A stretch of 11,486 nucleotides of DNA from the NCBI GenBank assembly GCA_003159055.1, contig PMLH01000233.1:1-11486 (forward strand), read 5' to 3'. The stretch comes from Myxococcales bacterium (GTDB lineage Bacteria; Myxococcota; Polyangia; Fen-1088). The notes under the pieces are model-generated. The model ran no database searches, was not told where the DNA came from, and was given only the letters and a program-made list of their open reading frames with translations. The stretch's first letter is position 1. The number at the start of each line of letters is the position of its first letter. This document shows, piece after piece, positions 1-7,524 of the stretch. Made by a program: the position numbers and the translations under genes.

Positions 1-109
1 GCACTTTTCAGACACCCTCTTAGCCTTTTCCCAGAATGTGCTTGTGCCGCGGATGAACATTCCCCAAGATGGTAAAAGAGACCTAGAACACCAAAAGAAG
101 GGGAGAGCT

Positions 110-376
110 ATGCGTTCACTGAAATCATGGATGGTTGCTGCCAGCCTTGCTGCTTCGTTGTCTCCATTCTTGGGTTGCAGCAGCAAGAGCTGCGACGACT
201 GGTACCAAGACGTCGTCAATCAGTGCTGCGCAGGGAAGTCCAACTGCACGACGACCGTCGACAAGAGCGGGTTTGATAACATGTGCCAGCCGGTCGACGA
301 CAAGTGCGGCTCCAACCTCACGTGCAGCGGAACCCCGAACGGCTCAACCTGCACCATGCAGTGCGGTTGCGGCTGA
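110..376 (+). CDS. small Cys-rich secreted lipoprotein (hypothetical)
   Basis: An 88-aa protein that I cannot assign to a family. The start at 110 is chosen over upstream in-frame codons because a strong purine-rich ribosome site (AGGGGAGAG, about 100-108) lies just before it and because it gives a proper signal peptide: basic R2/K5, a hydrophobic stretch about 7-21, then FLGC with the putative lipidated Cys23. The Phe at -3 of the lipobox is atypical, so cleavage by signal peptidase I cannot be excluded. The mature part has about 65 residues and ten further cysteines (28, 39, 40, 46, 59, 66, 72, 81, 85, 87), so it is likely a disulfide-rich surface or periplasmic domain. It ends in a C-x-C-G. 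It is convergent with the zinc-ribbon gene to its right. Function is unknown; coding status rests on the ribosome site, signal peptide and Cys pattern. Confidence 0.75.
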   Translation: MRSLKSWMVAASLAASLSPFLGCSSKSCDDWYQDVVNQCCAGKSNCTTTVDKSGFDNMCQPVDDKCGSNLTCSGTPNGSTCTMQCGCG

Positions 377-401
377 TACCGGTCGTCCACGGTGAGCATT
401 C

Positions 402-424
402 CGCGACCAGGCAACCGGGTCGCG
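402..424. terminator. GC-rich hairpin between convergent genes, possible bidirectional terminator
   Basis: CGCGACC (402-408) and GGTCGCG (418-424) form a perfect 7-bp stem with a 9-nt loop, in the 57-bp gap between two convergent stop codons. A second perfect 7-bp stem (GACGCCG 455-461 with CGGCGTC 469-475) follows just inside the last codons of the minus-strand gene. There is no T-run on either side, so this is not a classical intrinsic terminator; position is the main argument. Confidence 0.35.
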
Positions 425-433
425 CCGCCGCTT

Positions 434-1540
434 TCACCACAATAGGGCGCACACGACGCCGAAGGCGACGGCGTCGGTGACAGACCAGCCCCACGGGTCG
501 TAGTATCCATAGGGCACGAACAACGGATCGTAGTAGCTGCCCCACGCGGGCACGACTTCCTCGACCGTCTCTTCCACGGTTTCTTCACTGGTGTTTCCGG
601 GCGGCAGCGAATAGTCGACGCGCGCACCGCAGCTGCAGATCCGCTGCGACGCTTCCAGGCCGGCGTGGCAGCGAGGGCATTCGAGCCTGCCCCCTCCGCT
701 TGGGGGGGCGCCAAAGCTGGCTCCGCAATTGGGATTGGGGCACACCTCCAAGGCTTGGCCGGCCTCCTTCGCCATGGCCTGATAGATCGCCAGGGGCGTC
801 CCGCAGCTCGAGCACTCGCGCCCGTCGCGCTTTCGCTGTTCGATCATCCCCGCCGTGTACAGCGTGCGCATCGCAGCGACTGCGTCCGCCTCGGTGTCCG
901 CGACATTGCGCCACTTGACCGCGGTCTCGACGATCTTCTCGATTTCCTCGAATACCATGCCGAGGCGAAGGTCCACCCAGAAGGTGGGTGACCACAATTG
1001 CCCGGCCGCCAGCTTCTGCACGAACACGATCCGGTGCGGCTCGATCGAGCCACCTCCCCCGCCGGTCTCGTGCAAGAAGCTCATGACCGCCAGTCGCAGG
1101 TCCTCCCAAGCGCCAGGCTCGTCGGGCGCCTCAGGATTGCCAAATCGAGGATCGTACAGATTGTCGAACGCCTGGTTCGGCGAATTCGGATTCGCCTCGT
1201 CGGGACCGAGCGACCGCCCCAGGTCGACCTTGGCGAAGATTTCGAACTTGAGCAGGTGATCGTACATCTCGATGGCCGTGCGAATGACCCCAGCGCCCTT
1301 GTCTGTCATCACCCAACGGGTCTGGTCCTGCTGGTCAATGAGTCCCTTTCGGTACAGCTCGTCGAGCAGAGGCTCGACGAAGTCGACGTCCGTCCCGATC
1401 GTGACGATCGGGATTTCCTGTTTCACGATGGCTAGGCGGTAAAGCACCGCGAGGCCGGCCATCTCGAGCTTCCACGGTGCCCAATCGGACATCGAGTTCT
1501 TCTCGCTGCCGGATGCTGCACCGGTCTTTGCCGAGTCCAT
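434..1540 (-). CDS. hypothetical protein: winged-helix-like N-terminus, two zinc ribbons, aromatic C-terminal tail
   Basis: A 368-aa protein with no signal peptide, probably cytoplasmic. Residues about 25-95 look like a winged-helix fold (helical stretch, then LLDELYRKGLI and an RWVMTDKG wing-like turn). Residues 98-235 are mostly helical with a Gly5 run (160-164). Four cysteine pairs follow: C243/C246, C267/C272, C288/C291 and C302/C304, consistent with two zinc ribbons. After an acidic Glu/Thr/Val patch (317-330) comes a Tyr/Pro/Trp-rich tail (about 336-352) and a hydrophobic end. The start at 1540 has GGAAG seven bases upstream; the next Met (1492, residue 17) is a possible alternative with a weaker site. 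It begins 4 bp after the lipoprotein gene on the same strand, so the two are very likely co-transcribed and translationally linked. I do not recognise the family. DNA or protein binding is inferred from the folds only. Confidence 0.8.
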   Translation of the reverse strand: MDSAKTGAASGSEKNSMSDWAPWKLEMAGLAVLYRLAIVKQEIPIVTIGTDVDFVEPLLDELYRKGLIDQQDQTRWVMTDKGAGVIRTAIEMYDHLLKFEIFAKVDLGRSLGPDEANPNSPNQAFDNLYDPRFGNPEAPDEPGAWEDLRLAVMSFLHETGGGGGSIEPHRIVFVQKLAAGQLWSPTFWVDLRLGMVFEEIEKIVETAVKWRNVADTEADAVAAMRTLYTAGMIEQRKRDGRECSSCGTPLAIYQAMAKEAGQALEVCPNPNCGASFGAPPSGGGRLECPRCHAGLEASQRICSCGARVDYSLPPGNTSEETVEETVEEVVPAWGSYYDPLFVPYGYYDPWGWSVTDAVAFGVVCALLW

Positions 1541-1544
1541 CGCG

Positions 1545-2582
1545 CTACTTCCGCTTTCCGCCGAACGAGCTGCTGCGGCCGCCAAACGAGCTGGACCCGG
1601 CCGACGACGGCCGCGAGGCGCCCCAATTGCTGGAGGGCGTGCTTGGGCGAGAGCCCCAACTGCTGCTTGATGACGACGGTGGGGTGCTCGGCGGTGTGCT
1701 TGGCTTTGGGGACGCAGCCCCGGCCGACGGCGCACCGGCGGACGACGGTGCCCCGAATCCCGTCGCGGTTGGCCTCCCTTTCGCCGGATCACGAACGCCA
1801 AAATTCTGGGCCGACCTGCCGCTCGACGACAGGCTGTTCGGCGCAGCTGAGGCACTCGGCTTGAAGCGCGACTCGGCCTGGGTGGCGAATCGTGGCGCCG
1901 CACCAGCCGGAGGCGCTTGCCGCTGGACCGGGGCGACCCGCGCTTCTGTTCGGTAAGTCGTCCGACGGGTCACGAGGCTCGACGGCGCCATGACACCGTA
2001 CGGTCGATAGCCGAAGGTGTGGTAGGGCGCGACCATGTACACCGGACGCGGGCTGAACATCCAACTCAGGAACAGCATCTCGCCGAAGGTCGGCCCGGTG
2101 TACGGCACTGCATAGACGTAGCTCGCGGACGCGTAGCCGTCGACATAGCTCGGGTAGGCGCCGACCACCGTCAATTGCTGATTGTCTTGCCCAACCTGGA
2201 AGGACACAGAAGCAATCGGCGTAGGATCCGAGCCGTTCTTCGACGACGGGAATGCCAAGAAGTCGAGCTGGCGTTGGCTGTCGCTGTGCCTCTCTTCCTT
2301 GACCGCGACGAAGTCGACCATCTTGTCGCCGTCGAGGTCGACGTTGTTGATGCCGGACTGCGGATCGTTGACCTTCTTCTGCAGCTCCTCGGCATCCTTG
2401 ATCTGCTTGGTCTTGAGCAGCCCAACCACCGTCTCGAGGTCGAACTCGGCGGCATCCATCTTGTACTCGACCTCGGCCTTCACTGGCCCGGGCGATCGAT
2501 AGTCCGTCCGCCGACTGCAAGCGACCACCGCCACAGCAACAGCAACACCGAGGACGAAGGCGAATTTGCGGTTGTTCGTCAT
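1545..2582 (-). CDS. hypothetical lipoprotein with Ser/Gly/Pro-rich tail
   Basis: A 345-aa protein with an N-terminal hydrophobic segment (about 7-21) and lipobox VVAC, placing lipidated Cys at residue 22. An N-terminal domain (about 35-140) contains a DLDGDKMVDFVAV motif (82-94), which resembles the Asp-rich calcium loop of VCBS/FG-GAP or EF-hand-like repeats. A middle segment (about 145-200) is rich in Tyr, Pro and Phe. The last 130 or so residues are low-complexity Ser/Pro/Ala/Gly with short repeats such as WGSRPS/WGASRPS and, at the very end, SSSFGGR followed by SSSFGGK. A perfect AGGAGG eight bases before the ATG fixes the start. It is the first gene of a two-gene unit with the zinc-ribbon protein and is divergent from the DUF302 gene. 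No known function. An exported, probably membrane-anchored protein is the safe statement. Confidence 0.85.
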   Translation of the reverse strand: MTNNRKFAFVLGVAVAVAVVACSRRTDYRSPGPVKAEVEYKMDAAEFDLETVVGLLKTKQIKDAEELQKKVNDPQSGINNVDLDGDKMVDFVAVKEERHSDSQRQLDFLAFPSSKNGSDPTPIASVSFQVGQDNQQLTVVGAYPSYVDGYASASYVYAVPYTGPTFGEMLFLSWMFSPRPVYMVAPYHTFGYRPYGVMAPSSLVTRRTTYRTEARVAPVQRQAPPAGAAPRFATQAESRFKPSASAAPNSLSSSGRSAQNFGVRDPAKGRPTATGFGAPSSAGAPSAGAASPKPSTPPSTPPSSSSSSWGSRPSTPSSNWGASRPSSAGSSSFGGRSSSFGGKRK

Positions 2583-2678
2583 GCCGCAATCCTCCTGTCA
2601 ACAAACGCCGAGCGCAAGGGACAAGTTGCGTGCACCCTTCGCGCACGGCCTGGCTCTAACCTCGCAAGGAGGACGAAC
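2583..2678. promoter_or_regulatory. 96-bp divergent intergenic region
   Basis: This gap separates the lipoprotein gene (minus) from the DUF302 gene (plus) and must hold promoters for both. Each side has a near-consensus ribosome site: CCTCCT at about 2591-2596 (read on the minus strand) and AGGAGG at about 2667-2672. No convincing -10/-35 pair is visible for either direction. Confidence 0.45.
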
Positions 2679-3071
2679 ATGGCATCCATCGGAATGCGAC
2701 AACCAACCCAGCTCGGCTACGAGCAAGCCCTGGCACGTCTGCCCGAGCTTCTCAAGAGTGAAGGCTTCGGCATCATCACCGAGATCGACATTCAGGACAC
2801 ACTCAAGAAGAAAATCGGCGCGAACTTTCGCCGCTACAAGATCCTTGGGGCGTGCAATCCGAGCTTCGCACTCGAGGCGCTGTCGCACGACTTGGGCATC
2901 GGCGTGATGCTCCCGTGTAACGTCGCTGTCTACGAAGACGACGATGGCCGGGCGGTGGTTTCCACGATTGACCCGCGGCAGATGATGGCGAAGCACGATT
3001 CACCTGCCATGGTGGCGCTGGCGGGAAAAGTTCGCGAGAAGCTGGAAGCCGTCCTGCAGAAACTTGGCTAA
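2679..3071 (+). CDS. DUF302 domain protein
   Basis: A 130-aa cytoplasmic protein covering one DUF302 domain (Pfam PF03625) almost end to end. Family hallmarks seen here are the N-terminal helix followed by EGFGIITEIDIQDTLKKK (28-45), ILGACNP (56-62) and GVMLPCNVAVYE (75-86), which matches the usual 'GLLLPCNVVVYE' pattern. The family is widespread and has no established biochemical role; two cysteines, C59 and C80, lie in its conserved motifs. The ATG at 2679 follows AGGAGG by six bases. The following DUF6178 gene starts at 3082, or at a TTG overlapping this gene's end, so the two form one operon. The longer open frame upstream overlaps the divergent lipoprotein gene and is not coding. Confidence 0.92.
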   Translation: MASIGMRQPTQLGYEQALARLPELLKSEGFGIITEIDIQDTLKKKIGANFRRYKILGACNPSFALEALSHDLGIGVMLPCNVAVYEDDDGRAVVSTIDPRQMMAKHDSPAMVALAGKVREKLEAVLQKLG

Positions 3072-3081
3072 ACTCCTCCGC

Positions 3082-4713
3082 ATGTCGGAAGAGTCAGGTC
3101 AGCTGGCATCTCGGAATTCGGGTCAGCTCATCCATCGCATTCTGGACCAGCCCAACCTCGTGGCCGCGGTACAATCGTTGCCGGCGCAGGCGCTTGGCAA
3201 GCTCGTCAACCACGTGGGGCTGGAAGACGCCGGCGAAATCGTCACGCTTGCCACCACCGCGCAGCTCAAGAGCATCTTCGACGACGACCTGTGGCGCAGT
3301 TTGGGCCCGGGCAAGGAAGAGACTTTCGATGCCGCCAGGTTTACGCTGTGGTTGGAGGTGATGCTGGAGGCAGGCGAAGAATTCGCCGCGGCCAAGCTGG
3401 CTGAGTTGCCCGAGGACTTGGTCACCCTCGCCTTTCACAAGCAGGTGCTGGTCATCAACATCGAGGAACTGGCGATCACCATGTCCAGCCGAGCCAGCGA
3501 AAATCCCGCCGACGACGACGTGCAAGTCGAGAAGGCGCTCGAGAGTTGTCTTGCCGAAGAGCTGGGCGAGTACCGCATCGTCTCGCGGCACCACGAAAGC
3601 TGGGACACCTTGCTTGGGCTGCTGGTTGCGCTCGACCGCGATCACCACGAGTTTCTGCAGCGCTTGCTCGATCGGCTGCGTGCGATGGATGCGGAATTCA
3701 TCGAGGATAACGGTGGCCTCTTCCAGGCCCTAACCGCCGAGGAGTCGCTCGAATCCGACGTCGGAGCCGAACGCGAGGACCGTCGGGCCGAGCAGGGATT
3801 CATAGCACCGTTCAGCGCCGCGGCCTTCCTGGCCCTCGCCCGAACCAGCAAGCTCGACGACCTTGTCGCGTCCGACCAGCGCGATCCCATCAGTCGCGCC
3901 TACTTCAGACAGCTTGGCGAGCCCACGGCAGGCGCTGGCAAGACTTCGGCCACCACGAAGAGCGCGCCGCCGACACCGGCGCCTCCGGCACCAGCTTCGC
4001 CCGCATCTGGCCTCCTCGTGCTGCTCCGCGAAGCGGATGTCCTTCCGCCCGCGCGCACGTTCAACCTCCTCGAAGGCAACCGCACGTCCGCCAACGAAGC
4101 TTCGACCGACCTTTTCACCTCGACACTGCGGCAGCTCGCGGACGATGCTCCCGACGTCCACGCGAGCCGCATGCGCGAGCTCGCCTACCTCGCCAACGTC
4201 CTCGCCGCCGGTTGCAGCCTATCCGGGCGCTCCATGCGGCCGGTCGAGGCCGCGCGCGCGGCCGTCGCCACCTGCACGCTTGGTTTGGCGCACACGCTCG
4301 CAGCCACGCGGAAGCGGCGATCGCCCGCACTGGCACTCAAGAGCACACCGGCCGACAAGCTGTTTCGAATCGGCTGGAACATCCTCTTTCGCGACGTGGT
4401 GGGGGCGGCCGCAACAACGGCCGAGGCGCTTCTCGCGCGCGAGAGTCTCCCGGCCGAGCCCGACCAGCAACGGGCCGCGGCCGCCTTGCGCTCCGCGATC
4501 GCCGCCGGCAAGCCGTGGCTGGCTCTGCGCAGCCTGGACGTGCTCGAACAACGCCTCGGACAGCCAGCCTTCAGCGCGCTTGCCGCCTTGCTCGACGAAT
4601 GCCCTTCGCTCGCAGGAAAGCTTTCGACCAGCGCCACAGACGAAATCGAGCTCATTTCGACCGACGAGCAGATCAAAGCGGCGAGAGCGTTTCTCAAAGA
4701 CGCGTTGGTTTAG
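3082..4713 (+). CDS. DUF6178 family protein
   Basis: A 543-aa soluble protein without signal peptide or membrane segment, resembling the DUF6178 family known mainly from deltaproteobacteria and Myxococcota. It is mostly alpha-helical. Recognisable stretches are the N-terminal RILDQPNLVAAVQSLP (19-34), then LVNHVGLEDAGEIVTLAT (41-58), FTLWLEVMLEAG (87-98) and DHHEFLQRLLDRLRAMD (187-203). A Pro/Ala-rich linker (about 295-309) separates an N-terminal half from a helical C-terminal half. The ATG at 3082 lies 10 bp after the DUF302 stop; no clear ribosome site precedes it, and an in-frame TTG at 3064 overlapping the upstream stop is an alternative, so translational coupling is likely. Its stop overlaps the stop of the convergent GH5 gene by a few bases. 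The family assignment is from memory of the motif layout; function is unknown. Confidence 0.8.
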   Translation: MSEESGQLASRNSGQLIHRILDQPNLVAAVQSLPAQALGKLVNHVGLEDAGEIVTLATTAQLKSIFDDDLWRSLGPGKEETFDAARFTLWLEVMLEAGEEFAAAKLAELPEDLVTLAFHKQVLVINIEELAITMSSRASENPADDDVQVEKALESCLAEELGEYRIVSRHHESWDTLLGLLVALDRDHHEFLQRLLDRLRAMDAEFIEDNGGLFQALTAEESLESDVGAEREDRRAEQGFIAPFSAAAFLALARTSKLDDLVASDQRDPISRAYFRQLGEPTAGAGKTSATTKSAPPTPAPPAPASPASGLLVLLREADVLPPARTFNLLEGNRTSANEASTDLFTSTLRQLADDAPDVHASRMRELAYLANVLAAGCSLSGRSMRPVEAARAAVATCTLGLAHTLAATRKRRSPALALKSTPADKLFRIGWNILFRDVVGAAATTAEALLARESLPAEPDQQRAAAALRSAIAAGKPWLALRSLDVLEQRLGQPAFSALAALLDECPSLAGKLSTSATDEIELISTDEQIKAARAFLKDALV

Positions 4714-5822
4714 TGCCCAGCGGACTGACCACCGGCAGACGCTCTCGCGCGGATCTTCTCGCGCACGAAGGTGCCGCTCGGCGACAGCTCGTCCGGTCCC
4801 CAGATTGGGTAGCCGTCGGGACCCATGGTCTCGGGCCGCATCAAGTCATCCCGATCCATCAGCGATTGCTTGTGCAGGCGAAGTGCCTCGGCCAGGCTGA
4901 CGAGCGCTGCAGACGACTCGCTCTTGTCGCAAAGCGACCAGTTGGTCCAGCTGATCTGGCGCTGATCGAGAAACGCAAGCCACGTCTCTGCCTCGGGCAG
5001 ATAAAGCGGTCCGCCACCCGTGTGATTCGTGGTTCCCCATTCCGAGCAAAACAGGGCGGCGCCACGATCGATCGCCGCTTGCACCTTGTTCCGCAAAGGC
5101 TGCCCGTGCGTGCCGGGATAGAAATGGAAGGTGAGCATCAGATTCTTGCCTTGGACCGGATCAGCGGCTGCCACGTCGACGTCTTGGCTCCAGGTGCCCG
5201 AGCCGATAAGAATCAGGTTCTCTGGATCGTTCGCGCGAATCGTGGTGACGATCCTGTGGGCGTATGGCTTGAGGTCCTCGGCCCAGGAAAGGTCGCCGTT
5301 GGGCTCGTTCATGATTTCATAGATGACGTTTGGCAGGTGCGCGTACTTGCGAGACACCTCGTCGAAGAAGGCCTGCGCCCCCCGGTAGACGGGGTCGTTG
5401 GGATTGCCCGGCGTCAACACGTGCCAATCGACGATGACGTACATGCCGTGCTTGATTGCGAGGTCGATGCCCTTCCAGACGATTTGCTTGATCTCAGGGT
5501 GCGTCCCATAGCCGCCCTCGCCCACGTACAGCGCCAGCCGAACCACGTCCGCCTTCCAGTCCTTCGCCAGCGCGGCGAACGCGGCATCGTTCACGATTCC
5601 ACCGCTCCACTGCAGGCCCATGGTGCTCATGCCACGAAGCTGGACCGGCTTGCCAGAGCTGTCACACAGGTGCGTGCCAATGACCTGCAGCCTCCCGTAT
5701 TTGGCGGGGAGTGGTTCGCGCGAGAGGCTTCCGGACGAGGAAGGGCGGGAAGCTGCTCCACAACCAACCACGGCGAGGCAGCAGACGGTGGTCGCGGAAA
5801 CAACCCTGGACATGCGCACCAT
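4710..5822 (-). CDS. glycoside hydrolase family 5 (cellulase-like) lipoprotein
   Basis: A 370-aa secreted enzyme of the GH5 (endoglucanase/mannanase) clan A fold, predicted to hydrolyse beta-linked polysaccharides by the retaining mechanism. The signal peptide ends in lipobox VVGC (Cys21), followed by a Ser-rich linker. Core motifs in order: VQLRGMSTMGLQW (60-72), ADVVRLAL (91-98), YVIVDWHV (128-135), YEIMNEPNGD (168-177) with acid/base Glu173, LTFHFYPGTHG (229-239), and LFCSEWG (256-262) with nucleophile Glu260. Both catalytic glutamates are present, so it should be active. There is no carbohydrate-binding module. The pattern is closest to bacterial GH5_2 endoglucanases, though the substrate cannot be read from sequence. 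The start at 5822 is set by the signal peptide; its ribosome site is weak, and Met4 (5813) is an alternative. Open frame upstream of it is not coding. Confidence 0.93.
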   Translation of the reverse strand: MVRMSRVVSATTVCCLAVVGCGAASRPSSSGSLSREPLPAKYGRLQVIGTHLCDSSGKPVQLRGMSTMGLQWSGGIVNDAAFAALAKDWKADVVRLALYVGEGGYGTHPEIKQIVWKGIDLAIKHGMYVIVDWHVLTPGNPNDPVYRGAQAFFDEVSRKYAHLPNVIYEIMNEPNGDLSWAEDLKPYAHRIVTTIRANDPENLILIGSGTWSQDVDVAAADPVQGKNLMLTFHFYPGTHGQPLRNKVQAAIDRGAALFCSEWGTTNHTGGGPLYLPEAETWLAFLDQRQISWTNWSLCDKSESSAALVSLAEALRLHKQSLMDRDDLMRPETMGPDGYPIWGPDELSPSGTFVREKIRARASAGGQSAGH

Positions 5823-5846
5823 TGTCGACCAGCTCGACGCTTCTGA

Positions 5847-5882
5847 CAATGGGACATCCTCGGGCAATGGGACATCCTCGGG
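5847..5882. repeat. perfect 18-bp tandem direct repeat in a divergent promoter region
   Basis: CAATGGGACATCCTCGGG occurs twice head to tail (5847-5864 and 5865-5882), without mismatch. It lies 25-60 bp upstream of the GH5 start and about 40-95 bp upstream of the GT-C protein start. This is where an operator or activator site controlling both divergent genes would be expected, although simple slippage duplication is also possible. Confidence 0.85.
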
Positions 5883-5940
5883 AACGAGCGCGCAATCGCG
5901 GACTTGGCCCGGCGATGGTATGAATTGGCTGATCTTCGAT

Positions 5941-7524
5941 ATGGCGAGCGCTCCGCAACCCAGCCCGGACAGGCGACCGTGGACCCAGACCGGTCTGCCC
6001 CTGGTCGCCATCGCCGGCGCGGTCTTCTTGGTCTTTGGGCGAGCCCTTGGGTTCGATTTCCTGCTCTGGGACGACGACATCCAGCTGACCGGCAACCCGA
6101 CCCTGCAGCGGCTGGACTGGCCAACCGCCCAGCACATGTTCGCCCACGGCTACGCCATCCGCTACCAACCGCTCTCCTGGCTGTCCTCGGCACTCATCGC
6201 GAAGTTGGCCGGCCTCAGGCCGCTTCCGTTCCACGCGTACAACGTCCTCGTCCATGCCCTCTGCGCAACGCTGCTGGCAGCGTTGATTCGACAGCTCGTC
6301 GCGCCTGCCGAAGGCGCAGCCGAAGAGAAACACGTCACAGTCCTCTGGGCTTCGGTCTTCGGCGCCCTGGCGTGGGCACTCCACCCGCTTCGCGTCGAAC
6401 CCGTGGTCTGGGCCACCGGGTGGAGGTACTGCCAAAGCGTCGCCTTGATGCTGACGTCGGCGCTGCTCTATCTTCGCGCCGTGAGGCGAGCGCCCGAAGC
6501 CGTCATGCGCACGGGCGCCTATTGGCTCGCGGTCGTCGCCTTTGCGCTGTCTGCGTTTTCCTATCCATTCTGCCTCGAATGGCCACTGGTCCTGGTCTTG
6601 CTCGACGTCTACCCGCTGGCGCGCTGGCGTTCGCTCGCAGCATGGCTCGACAAGTTGCCGTTCGCAGCGCTCTCGGCGTTCGTGCTCACCGTGGCGATCA
6701 TCATTCGAAATACCACCAAGGTGGCAGACTACCTCCCCGCCACCTGGGCCGAGTACGGTCCGGTCAGTCGGCTCATGAAGGTCTTCGCGGTCTGGGCCAA
6801 CGCAATCGTACGGACTTGCCTTCCGTTCGACCTGGGCCCGATCTACCCGCAAGCTCTCTCGGTTCACGCGATATCCTTTCGTTCGGTTGCGTCGGCAGTC
6901 GTGCTGCTGGGACTCACGGTCGTGCTGGTGCGATTCCGACGAAGACACCCCCTCCTCCTGGTTCTCTGGCTGGCTCACCTTGTCCTGCTGGGGTCCAAGC
7001 TCGGCCTGCTCGAAGTCGGCCACATCGATGCTGACCGCTATACCTACCCCGCAGGGATGGCGTGGGCAGCGCTGGTCACCGCAGGGTATCTTGCCCTGGG
7101 CCGACATCCGCTGGGGCGCCGTGCTCGCCTCCCCCTCGTCGTCGCGCTGCTGGGGGCTCTCGGCATCATGTCCTTTCGACAAAGCTCGATCTGGCGAAAC
7201 GACACCAGCTTTTTCCCGGCTGCGCTCGCAAAGGCCGGAAGCACCGGCCCACGTGGCGATCTGGTCTGGCGGCTCGCGCTCGCCGAGTGGCGGGACGGCA
7301 ACCTTCCAGCCGCGCTTTCGCTGTTCGACGAAGCAGTCGGCCTAAGGCCAGACGATCTGCGAGCACGCCTGATGCGAACCAAGCTGCTGCAACAACTGGG
7401 TCGGACGCAGGAGGCCTTCCGCGAGATGAGCGAGGTGATGCGCCTCACGGGCGCATCGACCGCTGAAGAAGCCCATCGAATCATTTCGCAATTCGTTCGC
7501 GGCCCGAGCACGGAATTCAGGTAG
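5941..7524 (+). CDS. TMTC-like GT-C membrane protein with C-terminal TPR
   Basis: A 527-aa (or 534-aa) multi-pass inner-membrane protein resembling the GT-C superfamily 'TMTC/DUF1736' type, which in animals O-mannosylates proteins using dolichol-phosphate mannose; the bacterial substrates are not known. Family features in order: first membrane helix (about 20-38), the acidic first loop LLWDDDIQLTGNP (41-53) with likely catalytic Asp44-46, RYQPLSWLS (74-82), FHAYNVLVHA (98-107), HPLRVEPVVW (148-157), a Tyr-Pro-rich stretch near LLDVYPLARW (220-229), and the characteristic DADRYTYP (363-370). About ten hydrophobic helices can be counted. Residues about 440-505 form a TPR unit (LALAEWRDGNLPAALSLFDEAVGLRPDD). 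The start at 5941 is tentative; an in-frame ATG at 5920 has no better ribosome site. It is divergent from the GH5 gene and overlaps the tail of the oxidase gene by 8 nt. Confidence 0.87.
   Translation: MASAPQPSPDRRPWTQTGLPLVAIAGAVFLVFGRALGFDFLLWDDDIQLTGNPTLQRLDWPTAQHMFAHGYAIRYQPLSWLSSALIAKLAGLRPLPFHAYNVLVHALCATLLAALIRQLVAPAEGAAEEKHVTVLWASVFGALAWALHPLRVEPVVWATGWRYCQSVALMLTSALLYLRAVRRAPEAVMRTGAYWLAVVAFALSAFSYPFCLEWPLVLVLLDVYPLARWRSLAAWLDKLPFAALSAFVLTVAIIIRNTTKVADYLPATWAEYGPVSRLMKVFAVWANAIVRTCLPFDLGPIYPQALSVHAISFRSVASAVVLLGLTVVLVRFRRRHPLLLVLWLAHLVLLGSKLGLLEVGHIDADRYTYPAGMAWAALVTAGYLALGRHPLGRRARLPLVVALLGALGIMSFRQSSIWRNDTSFFPAALAKAGSTGPRGDLVWRLALAEWRDGNLPAALSLFDEAVGLRPDDLRARLMRTKLLQQLGRTQEAFREMSEVMRLTGASTAEEAHRIISQFVRGPSTEFR

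Noticed and set aside
1545..1960. Repetitive GC-rich stretch considered as a DNA repeat array
   Set aside because: It is the coding sequence of the low-complexity Ser/Pro/Gly tail of the lipoprotein, not an independent repeat.
4212..5846. 544-aa open frame on the plus strand across the DUF6178 end and the GH5 gene
   Set aside because: It overlaps the DUF6178 gene in another frame and the well-supported GH5 gene antisense; its composition is Arg/Ala/His-rich with no motif.
5823..6137. 105-residue N-terminal extension of the GH5 frame
   Set aside because: The signal peptide and lipobox begin at 5822; the extension overlaps the divergent GT-C gene and has shadow-like composition.
5662..7182. 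506-aa open frame on the minus strand
   Set aside because: It lies antisense to the GT-C membrane protein, is rich in Arg/Gln/Glu/Asp without domain motifs, and is a typical high-GC shadow frame.
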